Shown piece by piece: positions 50,892 to 60,245 of a stretch of 64,000 nt of DNA. The translations under genes were made by a program, and so were the position numbers. This DNA is from DASSQJ01 sp963773655 (GTDB taxonomy: Bacteria; Actinomycetota; Actinomycetes; Actinomycetales; Dermatophilaceae), in the NCBI GenBank assembly GCA_963773655.1, contig CAVZBX010000001.1, forward strand, positions 682,001-746,000. The letters run 5' to 3'. Position 1 is the stretch's first letter. Each line of letters starts with the position of its first letter. The notes below the pieces were generated by a model. The model did no database searches, was not told the DNA's origin, and saw only the letters and a program-made list of their open reading frames with translations.

Positions 50892-52001
50892 ATGCCGCCC
50901 ACCGTCGGGGTGGAGGAGGAGTTCCTCCTGCTCCACCCCGTCAGCGGCCTGCCCCTGTGGGTCGCCGACGTCGTTCTCGAGCGGGCCCGGCACCCCCGGC
51001 CCCGCTGCCCGCGGTCGGCGCTCACCCGGGAGGTGCTGCGCTGCCAGGTCGAGAGTGCCACGCCGATCAGCCGGTCCGCGGCCGAGCTGGAGACCCACCT
51101 CAGGTCCGCCCGGTGCCGTCTTGCGGCGGCCGCCGAGGAGCAGGGGGCGGTGCTGTCACCGGTGGGCGCCGCGCCGCTGGGTGAGCCGCACGCCTCGGTC
51201 ACCGTCTCCGACCGCTACCTGGCGATGCACCACGCCGTCCCGGCCCTGCTCGACGAGCAGCTCGTGGACGGCATGCACGTGCACGTCGCCGTGCCGAGCC
51301 GGGCGGCCGGTGTCGACGTGGTCAACCGCCTGCGCCCGTGGCTGCACGTGCTGCTCGCCCTCAGCGCCAACTCCCCGTTCTGGCGAGGCCGGGACAGCGG
51401 CTTCTCCAGCTGGCGGTCGGTACACACGCAGCGGTGGCCGGTCGAGGGGCCGCCGCCGTTCTCCGACGGGGTGGAGGACTACGAGCGCCGGGTCGACACG
51501 CTGCTCAGCAGCGGCGTGATCATGGACCGGGCGATGCTCTACTGGCACGCCCGCGTGTCGGACCGGTACCCGACGGTGGAGATCCGGGTCGGCGATGTTG
51601 CTCTCGACGCGGCCACCGCTGTCTCGTGCGCGAGTCTGGCGCGGGGCCTGGTGGCCCGGGCCCTCAGCGAGGGGTTGCTCGGTCTGCCGGTGTCGCAACC
51701 GACGCCGGAGGCGCTGCGGGCCGCTGCGTGGCAGGCCGCGCGCCACGGCCTCGGCGGCGGCCTGCTCGACCTCACGCCGGCGGGGGGTCACCAACCTCGG
51801 CTGCGCCCGGCATCCGCTGTGGTCCTCGAGGTGGCCGAGGCCGCCCTCGCGAGCCTCCCACCGGCCGAACGGGACACGACCCTCTCCGGGGTGCAGGCGG
51901 TGCTCGACGCGGGTGGCGGGGCCAGGCGCCAGCGGGCGGCCATGCGGGACGGTGGCACCCGGGGGCTGCTCCGCCTGCTTCGCTCGGCCGCCACCGAGTG
52001 A
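50892..52001 (+). CDS. Glutamate-cysteine ligase family 2 (YbdK-type) protein
   Basis: A 369-residue carboxylate-amine ligase starting MPPTVGVEEEFLLLHPVSG, the GxEEE metal/ATP motif. HVHVAVPSRAAGVDVVNRL, ANSPFWRGRDSGFSSWRS and YPTVEIRVGDVALD follow in family order. A GTG at 50847 would add 15 residues outside the conserved region. These proteins join an amino acid to a glutamate-like acid; the true substrate is unclear. With the adjacent glutamine amidotransferase it may work in one pathway, which is inference only. Confidence 0.85.
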   Translation: MPPTVGVEEEFLLLHPVSGLPLWVADVVLERARHPRPRCPRSALTREVLRCQVESATPISRSAAELETHLRSARCRLAAAAEEQGAVLSPVGAAPLGEPHASVTVSDRYLAMHHAVPALLDEQLVDGMHVHVAVPSRAAGVDVVNRLRPWLHVLLALSANSPFWRGRDSGFSSWRSVHTQRWPVEGPPPFSDGVEDYERRVDTLLSSGVIMDRAMLYWHARVSDRYPTVEIRVGDVALDAATAVSCASLARGLVARALSEGLLGLPVSQPTPEALRAAAWQAARHGLGGGLLDLTPAGGHQPRLRPASAVVLEVAEAALASLPPAERDTTLSGVQAVLDAGGGARRQRAAMRDGGTRGLLRLLRSAATE

Positions 52002-52031
52002 GGTGCGGCCCGGAGACGGTCAGGCCGACGG

Positions 52032-52234
52032 CGCTTCGCGCACCCACGAGCGCGCCCCCGTCGGCGCTCTCACTCCGTTCGAGCGCCTGTTGCTTCTGCC
52101 GTGGTCGCGCCCGTGATCCGCTTCGCGCACCCACGAGCGCGCCCCCGTCGGCGCTCTCACTCCGTTCGAGCGCCTGTTGCTTCTGCCGTGGTCGCGCCCG
52201 TGATCCGCTTCGCGCACCCACGAGCGCGCCCCCG
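52032..52234 (+). repeat. 87-bp tandem repeats next to the island boundary
   Basis: The unit starting CGCTTCGCGCACC occurs at 52032-52118 and 52119-52205, essentially identical, and a third partial copy runs 52206-52234 before the sequence turns into attL. The unit contains CGAGCGCGCCCCCG, which is also the first half of attL, so the repeats seem to have grown from or toward the integration site. The 52002-52368 gap holds only these repeats and attL. Confidence 0.85.
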
Positions 52235-52251
52235 GCAGGACTCGAACTTGC
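52221..52251 (+). repeat. attL of the genomic island
   Basis: A 31-bp segment matches 60362-60392, at the 3' end of tRNA-Arg, with two mismatches, including a 22-bp identical core (52226-52247 and 60367-60388). It is the displaced tRNA end left at the far boundary after integration. Confidence 0.8.
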
Positions 52252-52368
52252 CGATGGGCACCTTTCCCTTACTCGGCTGATCTGGCAAAATGGGCCCCTG
52301 ACCTGCAGGTTTGTCGGCTAGTGAAGTGCCCACGACAGGCCAGTAGTAGTCAGAATCCGACACCGTTA

Positions 52369-53544
52369 ATGCACGATAAGCGCACGCCAGGGGGAGGGCC
52401 GGTCGGGGTGACGACCACTGGAAAGAGGGTTCGCAGGGGCTTCGGCTCGCTCCGCCGCCTGCCCTCGGGGCGCTACCAGGCGTCCTACGTCGGGCCTGAT
52501 CTCGCCCGGCACACGGCGCCGCAGACCTTCAGCGCGAAGATCGATGCCGAGCACTGGATGGCGGTCGAGCGGCGGCTCATCGAGGCCGACCAGTGGGTGG
52601 CACCACGAGTGCGCGCGCAGGCCCGCCAGGGCGCGATGACACTGCGTCAGTACGCGCCGGGGGCGATCGACCGGCGGAGGGTGCGTGGCGAGCCCCTCAA
52701 GCCCAGGACCCGCGCCCTCTACGCCTCGCAGCTCGAGCGGCTGATCTTCCCCACCCTCGGTGAGAAGGCACTGCGGAGCATCACCCGGGACGACGTCTCT
52801 CGTTGGTACGACGCTCTCGGCCCCGGGCACCCCACCCAGCGCGCCCATGCCTACTCCCTCCTAAGGGCCGTCATGGGGCAGGCCGTCGTCGAGGGACTGG
52901 TCTCGTCGAGCCCATGTCAGATCCCCGGCGCAGGCCGCGCAACGCGGCAGCGGCGAATCGAGCCAGCCAGCCTGCCCGAGCTGGCGGCGATCGTCCAAGG
53001 GATGCCGGAGCGGCTGCGGTTGCTCGTCGTGCTCGGAGCCTGGTGCGCGCTGCGCTACGGCGAGCTGGCGGAGCTCCGGCGGCACGACGTCGACCTCGAG
53101 CGCGGCGTGCTGTCGATCTCACGTGCCGTGGTGCGCGTGGACGGAGCCGATCTGGTCGGCCGGCCGAAGAGCGTCGCCGGTGTGCGCCAGGTGGCCATTC
53201 CACCGCACCTCTTCCCGGTCATCCAGGCGCACCTCGACGCGCACGTCGCTCCCGGACCTGACGCGCTGCTCTTTCCGCGGCCGGGCACCAACCGCCACTT
53301 GATCCACACCGAGGTCACCAAGATCTTCATGACTGCACGAGCGGCCGCGGGCCGACCGGACCTGAGGCTGCACGACTTGCGGCCCACAGGCGCGGTCCTG
53401 GCAGCGCAAACGGGTGCGACGCTGGCCGAGCTGATGGCACGACTGGGGCACTCGACGCCAGGTGCCGCACTCCGTTACCAGCACGCCGCCGCCGGGCGCG
53501 ACGCCCAGATCGCGGCGCGGCTCTCCGAGCTCGCCCGCGGCTGA
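52369..53544 (+). CDS. Tyrosine-type site-specific integrase
   Basis: A 391-residue phage-type integrase. The N-terminal AP2-like domain has FGSLRRLPSGRYQASYVGPD, the core-binding SAM-like domain spans about residues 90-190, and the catalytic domain has ALRYGELAELRRHD (Arg), GRPKSVAGVRQV (Lys), LHDLRPTGAV (HxxR), LMARLGHSTP (His) and RYQHAA (Tyr). It lies 118 bp from attL and reads into the island, the usual layout for tRNA-site integrases. The start is uncertain: ATG 52369 or GTG 52408, the latter with a G-rich site before it. Confidence 0.92.
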   Translation: MHDKRTPGGGPVGVTTTGKRVRRGFGSLRRLPSGRYQASYVGPDLARHTAPQTFSAKIDAEHWMAVERRLIEADQWVAPRVRAQARQGAMTLRQYAPGAIDRRRVRGEPLKPRTRALYASQLERLIFPTLGEKALRSITRDDVSRWYDALGPGHPTQRAHAYSLLRAVMGQAVVEGLVSSSPCQIPGAGRATRQRRIEPASLPELAAIVQGMPERLRLLVVLGAWCALRYGELAELRRHDVDLERGVLSISRAVVRVDGADLVGRPKSVAGVRQVAIPPHLFPVIQAHLDAHVAPGPDALLFPRPGTNRHLIHTEVTKIFMTARAAAGRPDLRLHDLRPTGAVLAAQTGATLAELMARLGHSTPGAALRYQHAAAGRDAQIAARLSELARG

Positions 53545-53796
53545 CCACCATCGCCGCGCGCTCGGTCCGCGCACGACCGCAAACCGCGCACGACACTCCC
53601 GAACACTTCCTAGGCCCTACGCGACCCCGCCTACCCACGCCAACTCCGCCGCGCCATGCCCGTCCACCGCCGGCCCCCAACCTCGCTCTCCCGCACGAAT
53701 GTCCCTCCCCAAATAGCGAGAAAGGCCGTCGACCGCACACCCGGTGCACTCCGGTTCCGCGGACGTTTCAGTGATGCGAAATGTGCGCGATCTCGG

Positions 53797-53802
53797 TACG
53801 GT
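53797..53802 (+). promoter_or_regulatory. -10 box TACGGT for the split zinc-ribbon gene
   Basis: TACGGT ends 6 nt before the ATG at 53809, a leaderless start. The rest of the 264-bp gap after the integrase has no gene I can support; it is C-rich and lower in coding signal. Confidence 0.5.
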
Positions 53803-53877
53803 GGATTCATGTCGGGGGAGGAGCTTCGGGGGTGTCCGCAGTGCGGCGCGCCGGTGTCGTATGCGGGCCGCGGCAGG

Positions 53878-55266
53878 GTAGGAGTCCCGCGGAGTGGTGG
53901 GCTTTGAGGTGATCTCGTTGCCTACCGGTCGCCCTCGTTGAGGGCGACGGGTTCAGTATCGCCGGTCGGGCAGAGCTTGGCCATGGATTCTTCGGAGAGG
54001 TAGCGGCGTTCGTCGGTGCCACTCGTCGTGGGTGTCGGCCAGGACGGCGCCGATGAGGCGGATGACGGCGGCTTCGTTGGGGAAGATGCCGACGACGCGG
54101 GAGCGGCGCTTGATCTCCTTGTTGAGCCGCTCGAGGGGGTTGGTGGACCAGATCTTGCGCCAGTGCTCCCGGGGGAACGCCGCGAACGCGAGGACCTCGG
54201 CCTTGGCGTCGTCCATCAGCGGGCCGATCTTGGGGTAGCGGGCGGCGAGCTCGTCGCGGACCTTGTCCCACTGCTTGCTCATCGGCTCGGGGTCGGGTTG
54301 GGCGAAGATCGTGCGGAACACCGCGGCGACCATCTCGCGCTCGCCCTTGGGCACGTGCGCCAGGACGTTGCGGATGAAGTGGACCCGGCAGCGTTGGTGC
54401 GCCGCGCCCTGCAACGCACCGGCGGAGCGCGGCGACCAGGCCGGCGTGCTGGTCGGAGATCACCAGGCTGCACCCCGGACAGGCCGCGCTTCTTCAGCCC
54501 GGTCAGGAACGCCCGCCAGAACACCTCGTCCTCGCTGTCGCCGACGTCCAGGCCGAGGATCTCCCGGCGGCCGTGCTCGGTGACGCCGGTGGCGACCACG
54601 ACGGCCTTGGAGACCACCATGGCCGCCTCGGTGCGCACGTGCAGGTAGGTCGCGTCCAGGTACACGTACGGGAACGCGGCGTGGTCCAGGGGCGGGTGCG
54701 GAACGCCCCGACGGTCTCGTCGAGGCCGGCACAGATCCGGGACACCTCGGACTTGGAGATCCCGGTCCCGCCGAGCGCGGCGACCAGGTCGTCGACGCGA
54801 GCGGGTGGAGACGCCGTGGACGTAGGCCTCCATCACCACCGCGTACAGCGCCTGGTCGATCCGCCGGCGCGGCTCGAGGATGCTCGGGGAAGAAGAGCCC
54901 GGTGCGCAGCTTCGGGATCGCCAGGTGGACGTCCCCGGCCTTGGTGGTCAGCACCCGCGGCCGGGAGCCGTTGCGCTCGGTGGTGCGGGACTCGGTGCGT
55001 TCGTAGCGGCCGGCGCCGATCGCCGCGGTCGCCTCGGCCTCGATCAGCTCCTGCATCGCCACCCGCACGCACTCGCGGATCAGGTCCACGCCCTCGCCGG
55101 CGCGGAACACCTCGAGCAGCTCGGACACGGCAGACTGGGGCAAGGCCATCGGTGAGATCTCCTTCGATGAGTACTTGGCGGTACACACCGAGAATCTCGC
55201 CGATGGCCCCCTTCACTTCAGGAGCCGCGCCGTCACCCCAAACCCCACCACTCCACGGGGCGCTGT
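53878..55266. mobile_element. IS256-family insertion sequence, 1,389 bp
   Basis: Flanked by the 9-bp direct repeat CGCGGCAGG at 53869-53877 and 55267-55275. Imperfect terminal inverted repeats lie near both ends (53884-53912 and 55233-55261, about 24 of 29 bases matching; shared core GGAGTGGTGGG). The single transposase gene fills it on the minus strand. IS256 elements typically make 8-9 bp duplications, as here. Confidence 0.88.
53922..55149 (-). CDS. IS256-family (mutator-type) transposase, frameshifted
   Basis: Fragments in several frames join as one DDE transposase. It begins MALPQSAVSELLEVFRAGEG, with VRVAMQELIEAEATAAIGAG, RPRVLTTKAGDVHLAIPKLR, the first Asp in YVYLDATYLHVRT, the second in LVISDQHAGLVAAL, and the Glu in NPLERLNKEIKRRSRVVGIF, ending near LNEGDR and a TAG at 53922-53924. 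Slips lie near 54020, 54430-54480, 54700, 54805 and 54880. Because the target duplication is still perfect, the insertion looks recent, so at least some of these slips may be sequence errors rather than decay. Confidence 0.82.
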
Positions 55267-55776
55267 CGCGGCAGGCGCCCCGTGTGGTGCTCCAGCCGCT
55301 GCCGGAACATCGCTTCTGTCACGCGTCGGGGGGCCCGCAAGGCAGGCGTTCAGGTACGGATGATCGACGTGCCCAAGGCACCCAAGCCACGTCCCGAGCG
55401 CACGCCGACGAGGGAGGAGAAGGACGAGTCCGCGATCGCCCGGGTAGCCCGTTCGTCGCGGCTGTCTCGCGATCTCCTCGTCCGTCTGCAGAACCGCCGA
55501 CAGAGCGGCGAGCTCGCCAGCGAGGTCTGGGACGACATCACGGCGATGCTGGACCAGTTCGTCCCGGGCTACTCGGCGAGGCTCGTACCGCCGGTGCCAA
55601 GACCGCCGGCTGCCTCCACACCCGCGTCCGCGACCACGCTGCCTGAATTCATCCAGGCCATCGACCGTCTCTCGGCCGGCCTCGAGACCGGTCGGATCTA
55701 CGACCGCGACTTCGCCACCTTGGGGCCGGCTCTAGAGCGACTTGGCAACGCATGGGTCCGCCGCACCTCGCGCTAG

Positions 55777-56290
55777 GGACGCTTCCGGCGTGTGTCCTGG
55801 GCGCCGCTCGAAGTTACCGGATAATGCCGATGTCCGGGTCGACGGGATGCCGCCAGTCGAGCGGTCACGATTGCCGGTGAGCGTCGCGATCCCGGGAGAG
55901 TCTCGACCCTAAATCCGCTCCTCTGGCCGGAGGTCTTGCACCGAGCGGGGGCCTGTCGCGCACTGTGCATGACGCGAGCCGTCCAGCGCCGCCATAAGCG
56001 TAGGATGCCGGCGCCCATGGCAGCGCTGGCCCCATGCGGTCTTGCCGCACTCTGCGGGACCGTGCCGCTCGCCAAGCGGGCGTTGTTGTACGGGGGAACC
56101 GTCCGCTTGCTCGAACGCTGCGACGTGTGCTCACCCCTTTGGGATGAGGCAGTTCGCTGACGCACGCCATAGCGTCGATGGTGTGGCTAGGACACAACTT
56201 GGTTGAGCCCTCGTAGCGTCCAGACATCGAGCCACGGACCCATACGGCGACGGCGCCTGCAGGTGTCTTGAGCGAAGAGAGGGCGTCCCC
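55777..56290. other. Gene-free stretch between the split gene and the sulfatase
   Basis: No convincing gene. Open frames of up to about 75 codons exist on both strands but lack codon bias, a ribosome site and any recognised motif. The last 100 bases probably carry the sulfatase promoter; I see no strong -10 box. Base composition is slightly lower in GC than the core chromosome. Confidence 0.5.
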
Positions 56291-58644
56291 ATGGCGCTGA
56301 ACGAGTACGGTCCCGGGGCAGCCTTTTCAGGGACGATCGGTCGAACGACAGACGAGTCGACGCCGGCGTGGCCCAAGCCGACGCGAGCTGTGCGGGGCAC
56401 ACCCAACGTGTTGATGGTCGTCATGGATGACACCGGGTTTGGGCACCTGGGCTGCTACGGCAGTCCGATCGAGACGCCAGCGTTCGACGCGCTCGCGTCT
56501 GACGGACTGCGGTTCAACAACATGCACACCACCGCACTGTGCTCACCCAGCCGGTCGTGCATCGTCACCGGCCGGAACCACCACAGCAACGGCATGGCCT
56601 GCATCACCGAGTTCGCCACGGGCTACCCCGGCTACAACGGCGTCATCCCGTTCGAGAACGGGATGCTCTCGGAGATGCTGCTCAATGAGGGCTACAACAC
56701 CTACATGGTCGGCAAGTGGCACCTCACGCCGAGCAACCAGGAGACCGCCGCCGGGCCCTACGACCGGTGGCCACTGGCGCGAGGATTCGAGCGCTTTTAC
56801 GGCTTCCTCGGTGGCGACACCAGCCAGTGGTACCCCGACCTGGTCTACGACAACCACCAGGTAGAGCCGCCGAAGCGGCCGGAGGAGGGATATCACCTCT
56901 CCCAGGATCTCGTGGACAAGTCGATCGAGTTCATCGCCGACTCGCGCCAGATCGACCCGGACAAGCCGTTCTACCTGCACCTCTGTTTCGGCGCCACCCA
57001 CGCCCCTCACCATGCTCCCAAAGGAGTGGATCGACAAGTACGCGGGCAAGTTCGACGACGGTTGGGACGCCTACCGGGAGCGCGTGTTCGCCAAGCAGAA
57101 GGAACTGGGCATCGTGCCGGCGGACGCCGAGCTGTCCCGTCACGACCCGGACGTTCCGGACTGGGACGCCCAGACAGCAGACGCGCGCCGGCTCTACAGC
57201 CGGATGATGGAGGTCTTCGCCGGGTTCCTCAGCCACACCGACCACGAGCTGGGCCGGCTGCTGGACTTCCTGGGCCAGCAAGGCGTCCTCGAGAACACCA
57301 TCGTGATGGTGATCTCCGACAACGGCGCCAGCGCCGAGGGCGGCCCGACGGGCACCACGAACGAGAGCCCAGTTCTTCAACAACGCCCAAGAGCCGATCG
57401 AGGACAGTCTCGCGCTGATCGACGAGATCGGCGGGCCCAACCACTTCAACCACTACCCGTGGGGCTGGACCAACGCCGGCAACACGCCATTTCGGCGCTG
57501 GAAGCGCGAGACCTACCGTGGCGGCTCATCAGACCCCTTCATCGTGTCGTGGCCCGCAGGCATCAAGGCTCGCGGAGAGGTGCGTACGCAGTACGCCCAC
57601 ATCATCGACATGGTGCCCACCGTCCTCGACCTGCTCGACATCCAGCCGCCCTCGACGATCCGGGGCGTCACTCAGTCGCCGATCCACGGCGTCAGCTTCG
57701 CCGACGCGCTTGACGACGCAGACGCCGAGAGCAAGCGCCGCACCCAGTACTTCGAGATGATGGGTCACCGATCTATCTACCACGACGGCTGGCGAGCGGT
57801 CTGCCCGTGGCCGGGACCGTCCTTCGCCGAGGCAGGTGTCGGCTTCGGCCAGGCCATCTCGGCCGACAAGCTCACCGAACTCGATGCGACCGGCTGGGAG
57901 CTCTATCACGTCGACCAGGACTTCGCTGAGACCCGAGACCTGGGCAAGGAGCACCGCGACAAGCTCATAGCGCTCATCGGCCTTTGGTACGCCGAGGCTG
58001 GAAAGTACGACGTGCTGCCCGTCGACGGCAGCGGCCTGGCACGGATCCTGGCGGAGAAGCCGTTGGCCGCGGTGCCACGGAAGCGGTACGTCTACCGCTC
58101 GGGCACTCAGTCGGTGCCGTTCAACGCGGCGCCACGTGTGCTCAACCGGCCACACAGCATCACCGCAAAGGTGGAGCTCCCCGAAGAAGGTGCCGAGGGC
58201 GTCCTGCTCTGCCAAGGCACGGCAGCCGGCGGGTACTCCCTGTTCGTCCAGGACGGGAACCTGCACTACGTACACAACTACGTCGGACGCAGCCTGCACA
58301 AGGTATCGACCTCCAAGCCACTCCCTGCCGGATCCCACGAGTTGCGCTTCGAGTTCGAGCCCACCGGCGAGCCGGACATGGCCCAAGGCAAGGGTGCGCC
58401 AGGCCGGTTGCAGCTATATGTGGACGGCGCGCTCGTGGCGGAAGCAGAGGCCCCGGTCACCACGCCATTCATGCTCAACCCGGGTGCTCTCACCTGTGGA
58501 GCAAACCCCGGGTCGCCGGTGACGCCGGACTACCCCTCGCCTTACCGCTTCACCGGCACTATCCACACGGTCACCGTCGACGTATCCGGCGAACTCATCG
58601 TCGACACCGAAAGCGAGATGCGTGCCGCGATGGCCCGGCAATAG
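56291..58644 (+). CDS. Arylsulfatase, Cys-type (two frameshifts)
   Basis: A sulfuric-ester hydrolase of about 780 residues. LMVVMDDTGFGHLGCYG holds the metal-binding Asp pair, and ALCSPSRSCIVTGRNHH the CxPxR motif, whose Cys must be oxidised to formylglycine. KWHLTPSNQ and VISDNGASAEGGP follow. The C-terminal 200 residues form a beta-rich domain. One extra A near 57013 and one extra C near 57365 break the frame; correcting them restores APKEWIDKYAGKF and a QFFNNAQEPIED-like run. No signal peptide is visible, so it is probably cytoplasmic. No formylglycine-generating enzyme is in the window. Confidence 0.88.
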
Positions 58645-58825
58645 GACGTCGTTCGAAACCTGAACTGCCATCCAACGCCAACTGACGGGAGACAGCGTCG
58701 CTTCTGCTGCCTGCACCCATCGCGCACGTCCGACTTTGCCGCGATCGGTGTGCCAATGGATGGCGCCGCGGTTGCCGGCCCCGAGGTCCGACCCGGCCGT
58801 CGGTGGGGCGGCGTAGCCTGCGCCG

Positions 58826-59230
58826 ATGGCCGCCGCGCCCGTCCGCAGCCTCACCGACGACGTCCCCGCCGACGTCGAGCGGCGCCTGCGCCGACTGTGC
58901 CTCGCCCTCCCGGACGCCTACGAGGAGCACGCTTGGGTAGGCACCCGGTGGCGGGTGCGCACGCGGACCTTCGCGCACGTCCTCGGGGTCGACGACCCCG
59001 TCGACGGGGCCAATGTGGTCATGACCTTCCGCGCCGCGGGCGAAGAGCTTGAGGCGCTGCGGCACGCGGGCCCGCCCTTCCACATCCTGGGCTGGGGCCG
59101 CGACGCGATGGGTCTCACGCTCGACGACGCCACCGACTGGGACGAGGTCGCCGAGCTCGTCGTCGAGTCATACTGCGTCCTGGCCCCGAGGAAGCTGGTC
59201 GCGCTCGTCGACCGCCCGCACCCCACCTAG
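58826..59230 (+). CDS. MmcQ/YjbR-like protein
   Basis: A 134-residue protein of the YjbR (MmcQ) fold. LCLALPDAYEEHAWVGTRWRV and FAHVLGVDDP near the N-terminus and LVVESYCVLAPRKLVALV at the C-terminus are typical. The fold is described as DNA-binding-like, but its function is unproven. TAGCCT at 58813-58818 ends 7 nt before the ATG. It stands alone in the island with codon use similar to the core genome. Confidence 0.78.
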   Translation: MAAAPVRSLTDDVPADVERRLRRLCLALPDAYEEHAWVGTRWRVRTRTFAHVLGVDDPVDGANVVMTFRAAGEELEALRHAGPPFHILGWGRDAMGLTLDDATDWDEVAELVVESYCVLAPRKLVALVDRPHPT

Positions 59231-59352
59231 ACCCCCTGTGGTCATCATGCCCTGCAGGCAAGCATCAACCGGACATGCCGCGGGGAGTGCTGTGACAGCT
59301 GGCTGGACGGGACGGTTGTCGGCAGTGGAGGGCGTGCGCGTCCGTTGCCCCG

Positions 59353-59595
59353 TCAGCGTCCGAACCGCTTTTGGGCTGCCTGCTTGGTTACACCCAAGGC
59401 CATTCCAATACTCAGCCAGGAGTCCCCGGCCTCGCGGGCGGCGCGGACCGCGTCGTGAAGCTCGCGATCGGCGCGAGCAACACCGTCTTGGGCCGCGATG
59501 ATCCGCCGGAAGTGCACCGCATCGCGGGCCTTGACCGTCGAGGGATCGAGGTTGTCGAGCATGTTCTCGACCTCGTTGATGTTCGTGGTTGCCAT
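59353..59595 (-). CDS. Small HTH-like protein, candidate antitoxin
   Basis: An 80-residue protein. The C-terminal half, DAVRAAREAGDSWLSIGMAL with GVTKQAAQKRFGR, is a helix-turn-helix of the kind seen in short DNA-binding antitoxins. The N-terminal half is acidic and helical. It starts 11 nt after the stop of the upstream gene with a GAGGTGA ribosome site, so the two are coexpressed. The pair is shaped like a toxin-antitoxin unit, but no activity can be read from sequence. Confidence 0.6.
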   Translation of the reverse strand: MATTNINEVENMLDNLDPSTVKARDAVHFRRIIAAQDGVARADRELHDAVRAAREAGDSWLSIGMALGVTKQAAQKRFGR

Positions 59596-59606
59596 GTCAG
59601 ATCACC

Positions 59607-59843
59607 TCACTTCAGGAATTCGTAGAACTTCGGTCGCAGCCGGTCCGCGTGGATGATCCGGTCGGCGTCGTCGGCCGGTATGGCCACCAGCTCCAGCCAG
59701 TTGCCTGCCCGGTCGGGTCCGATGACGATGAGCCGGTCCTCGCCGTACTGCTCGACCTCCACTAGTCGCACGGCATTTGCGTAGGCGTGCAGGATGTCGG
59801 CTTCGGCGATGCCGTGCTTGAACGCTGAGTCCGTTACCCGCAC
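59607..59843 (-). CDS. Small protein, candidate toxin (DUF4258/BrnT-like size and look)
   Basis: A 78-residue protein. AFKHGIAEADILHAYANAVR and then RLIVIGPDRAGNWLELVAIP resemble compact RelE/BrnT-like or DUF4258 folds: a helix pair, a strand with GPDRxGNWLEL, and a C-terminal LRPKFYEFLK. The GTG at 59843 is preceded on this strand by TAGGGT (59855-59850) and TTGACC (59878-59873), 17 bp apart, a good promoter. Two palindromes cover these boxes. The assignment as toxin is inference. Confidence 0.6.
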   Translation of the reverse strand: MRVTDSAFKHGIAEADILHAYANAVRLVEVEQYGEDRLIVIGPDRAGNWLELVAIPADDADRIIHADRLRPKFYEFLK

Positions 59844-59845
59844 GC

Positions 59846-59890
59846 GTCAACCCTAGGCTGACAGCTCGCGGGGGTCAACCTTAAGTTGAC
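59846..59890 (-). promoter_or_regulatory. Two palindromic operators over the -10 and -35 boxes
   Basis: GTCAACCTTAAGTTGAC (59874-59890) and GTCAACCCTAGGCTGAC (59846-59862) are 17-bp palindromes, one near perfect, with centres 28 bp apart. On the minus strand the first supplies -35 TTGACC and the second covers -10 TAGGGT, so a bound protein would block RNA polymerase. This is the layout of an autoregulated toxin-antitoxin promoter. Confidence 0.65.
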
Positions 59891-59949
59891 GATGGCCATT
59901 CCTTCCGTGCCATTGCCGCCGACGGTGGCGCGCGTCTCGGTGCCTTCGG

Positions 59950-60243
59950 TCATTCGATGGACTCGAAGCGCAGGCGGAGGCCCAGGGCCCGGGACACCTT
60001 CAGCACGGTGGCGAAGCTGGGGTTGCCGTCGGCCGACAGTGCCTTGTAGAGACCCTCACGGCTCATGCCGGCGCGTCGGGAGAGATCGCTGATGTTGCCG
60101 GAGCGTGCGATAACTCCCAGCGCCTGGGTGATCTGGGCGGGGTCGTCGTCGCCTTCGTCGATCACAGCCTCGAGGTACGCCGCGGCGTCATCGAAGTCAG
60201 ACAGGTAGTCGGCAGCGTCGAAGGGAGAGAAGGCGTCGACCAT
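59950..60243 (-). CDS. XRE-family antitoxin-like protein (HigA/addiction-module type)
   Basis: A 97-residue protein. DAADYLSDFDDAAAYLEAVI is the acidic N-terminus typical of addiction-module antidotes, and ITQALGVIARSGNISDLSRR with AGMSREGLYKAL and ATVLKVSRALGLRLRF forms the HTH. No RelE/HigB-like toxin is next to it, so it is an orphan or has lost its partner. On its own strand TACAGT (60255-60250) lies 6 nt before the ATG and overlaps a palindrome at 60246-60261. Confidence 0.8.
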   Translation of the reverse strand: MVDAFSPFDAADYLSDFDDAAAYLEAVIDEGDDDPAQITQALGVIARSGNISDLSRRAGMSREGLYKALSADGNPSFATVLKVSRALGLRLRFESIE

Positions 60244-60245
60244 GT

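Larger units (their letters stand above)
53809..55776 (+). pseudogene. Small zinc-ribbon gene split by IS256-family insertion
   Basis: The first 23 codons (53809-53877) read MSGEELRGCPQCGAPVSYAG and then RGR; the gene resumes at 55276 with RPVWCSSRCRNIASV and ends at 55776. Deleting the IS and one copy of the 9-bp target duplication joins the halves in frame into a 189-residue protein. It would have a CxxC...CxxxC zinc knuckle and a basic, Arg-rich region, then an acidic helical C-terminus. The duplicated bases CGC GGC AGG are whole codons. The remaining 3' half could still start at GTG 55282, without the first Cys pair. Function unknown; zinc binding is inferred. Confidence 0.8.

Noticed and set aside
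52032..52234. A CRISPR array
   Set aside because: The units are contiguous 87-bp tandem copies without variable spacers, and no cas genes are present. No CRISPR array was seen anywhere in the window.
55936..56160. A possible 74-residue gene before the sulfatase
   Set aside because: No ribosome site or -10 box at a sensible distance, no codon bias, and an equally long frame on the other strand.
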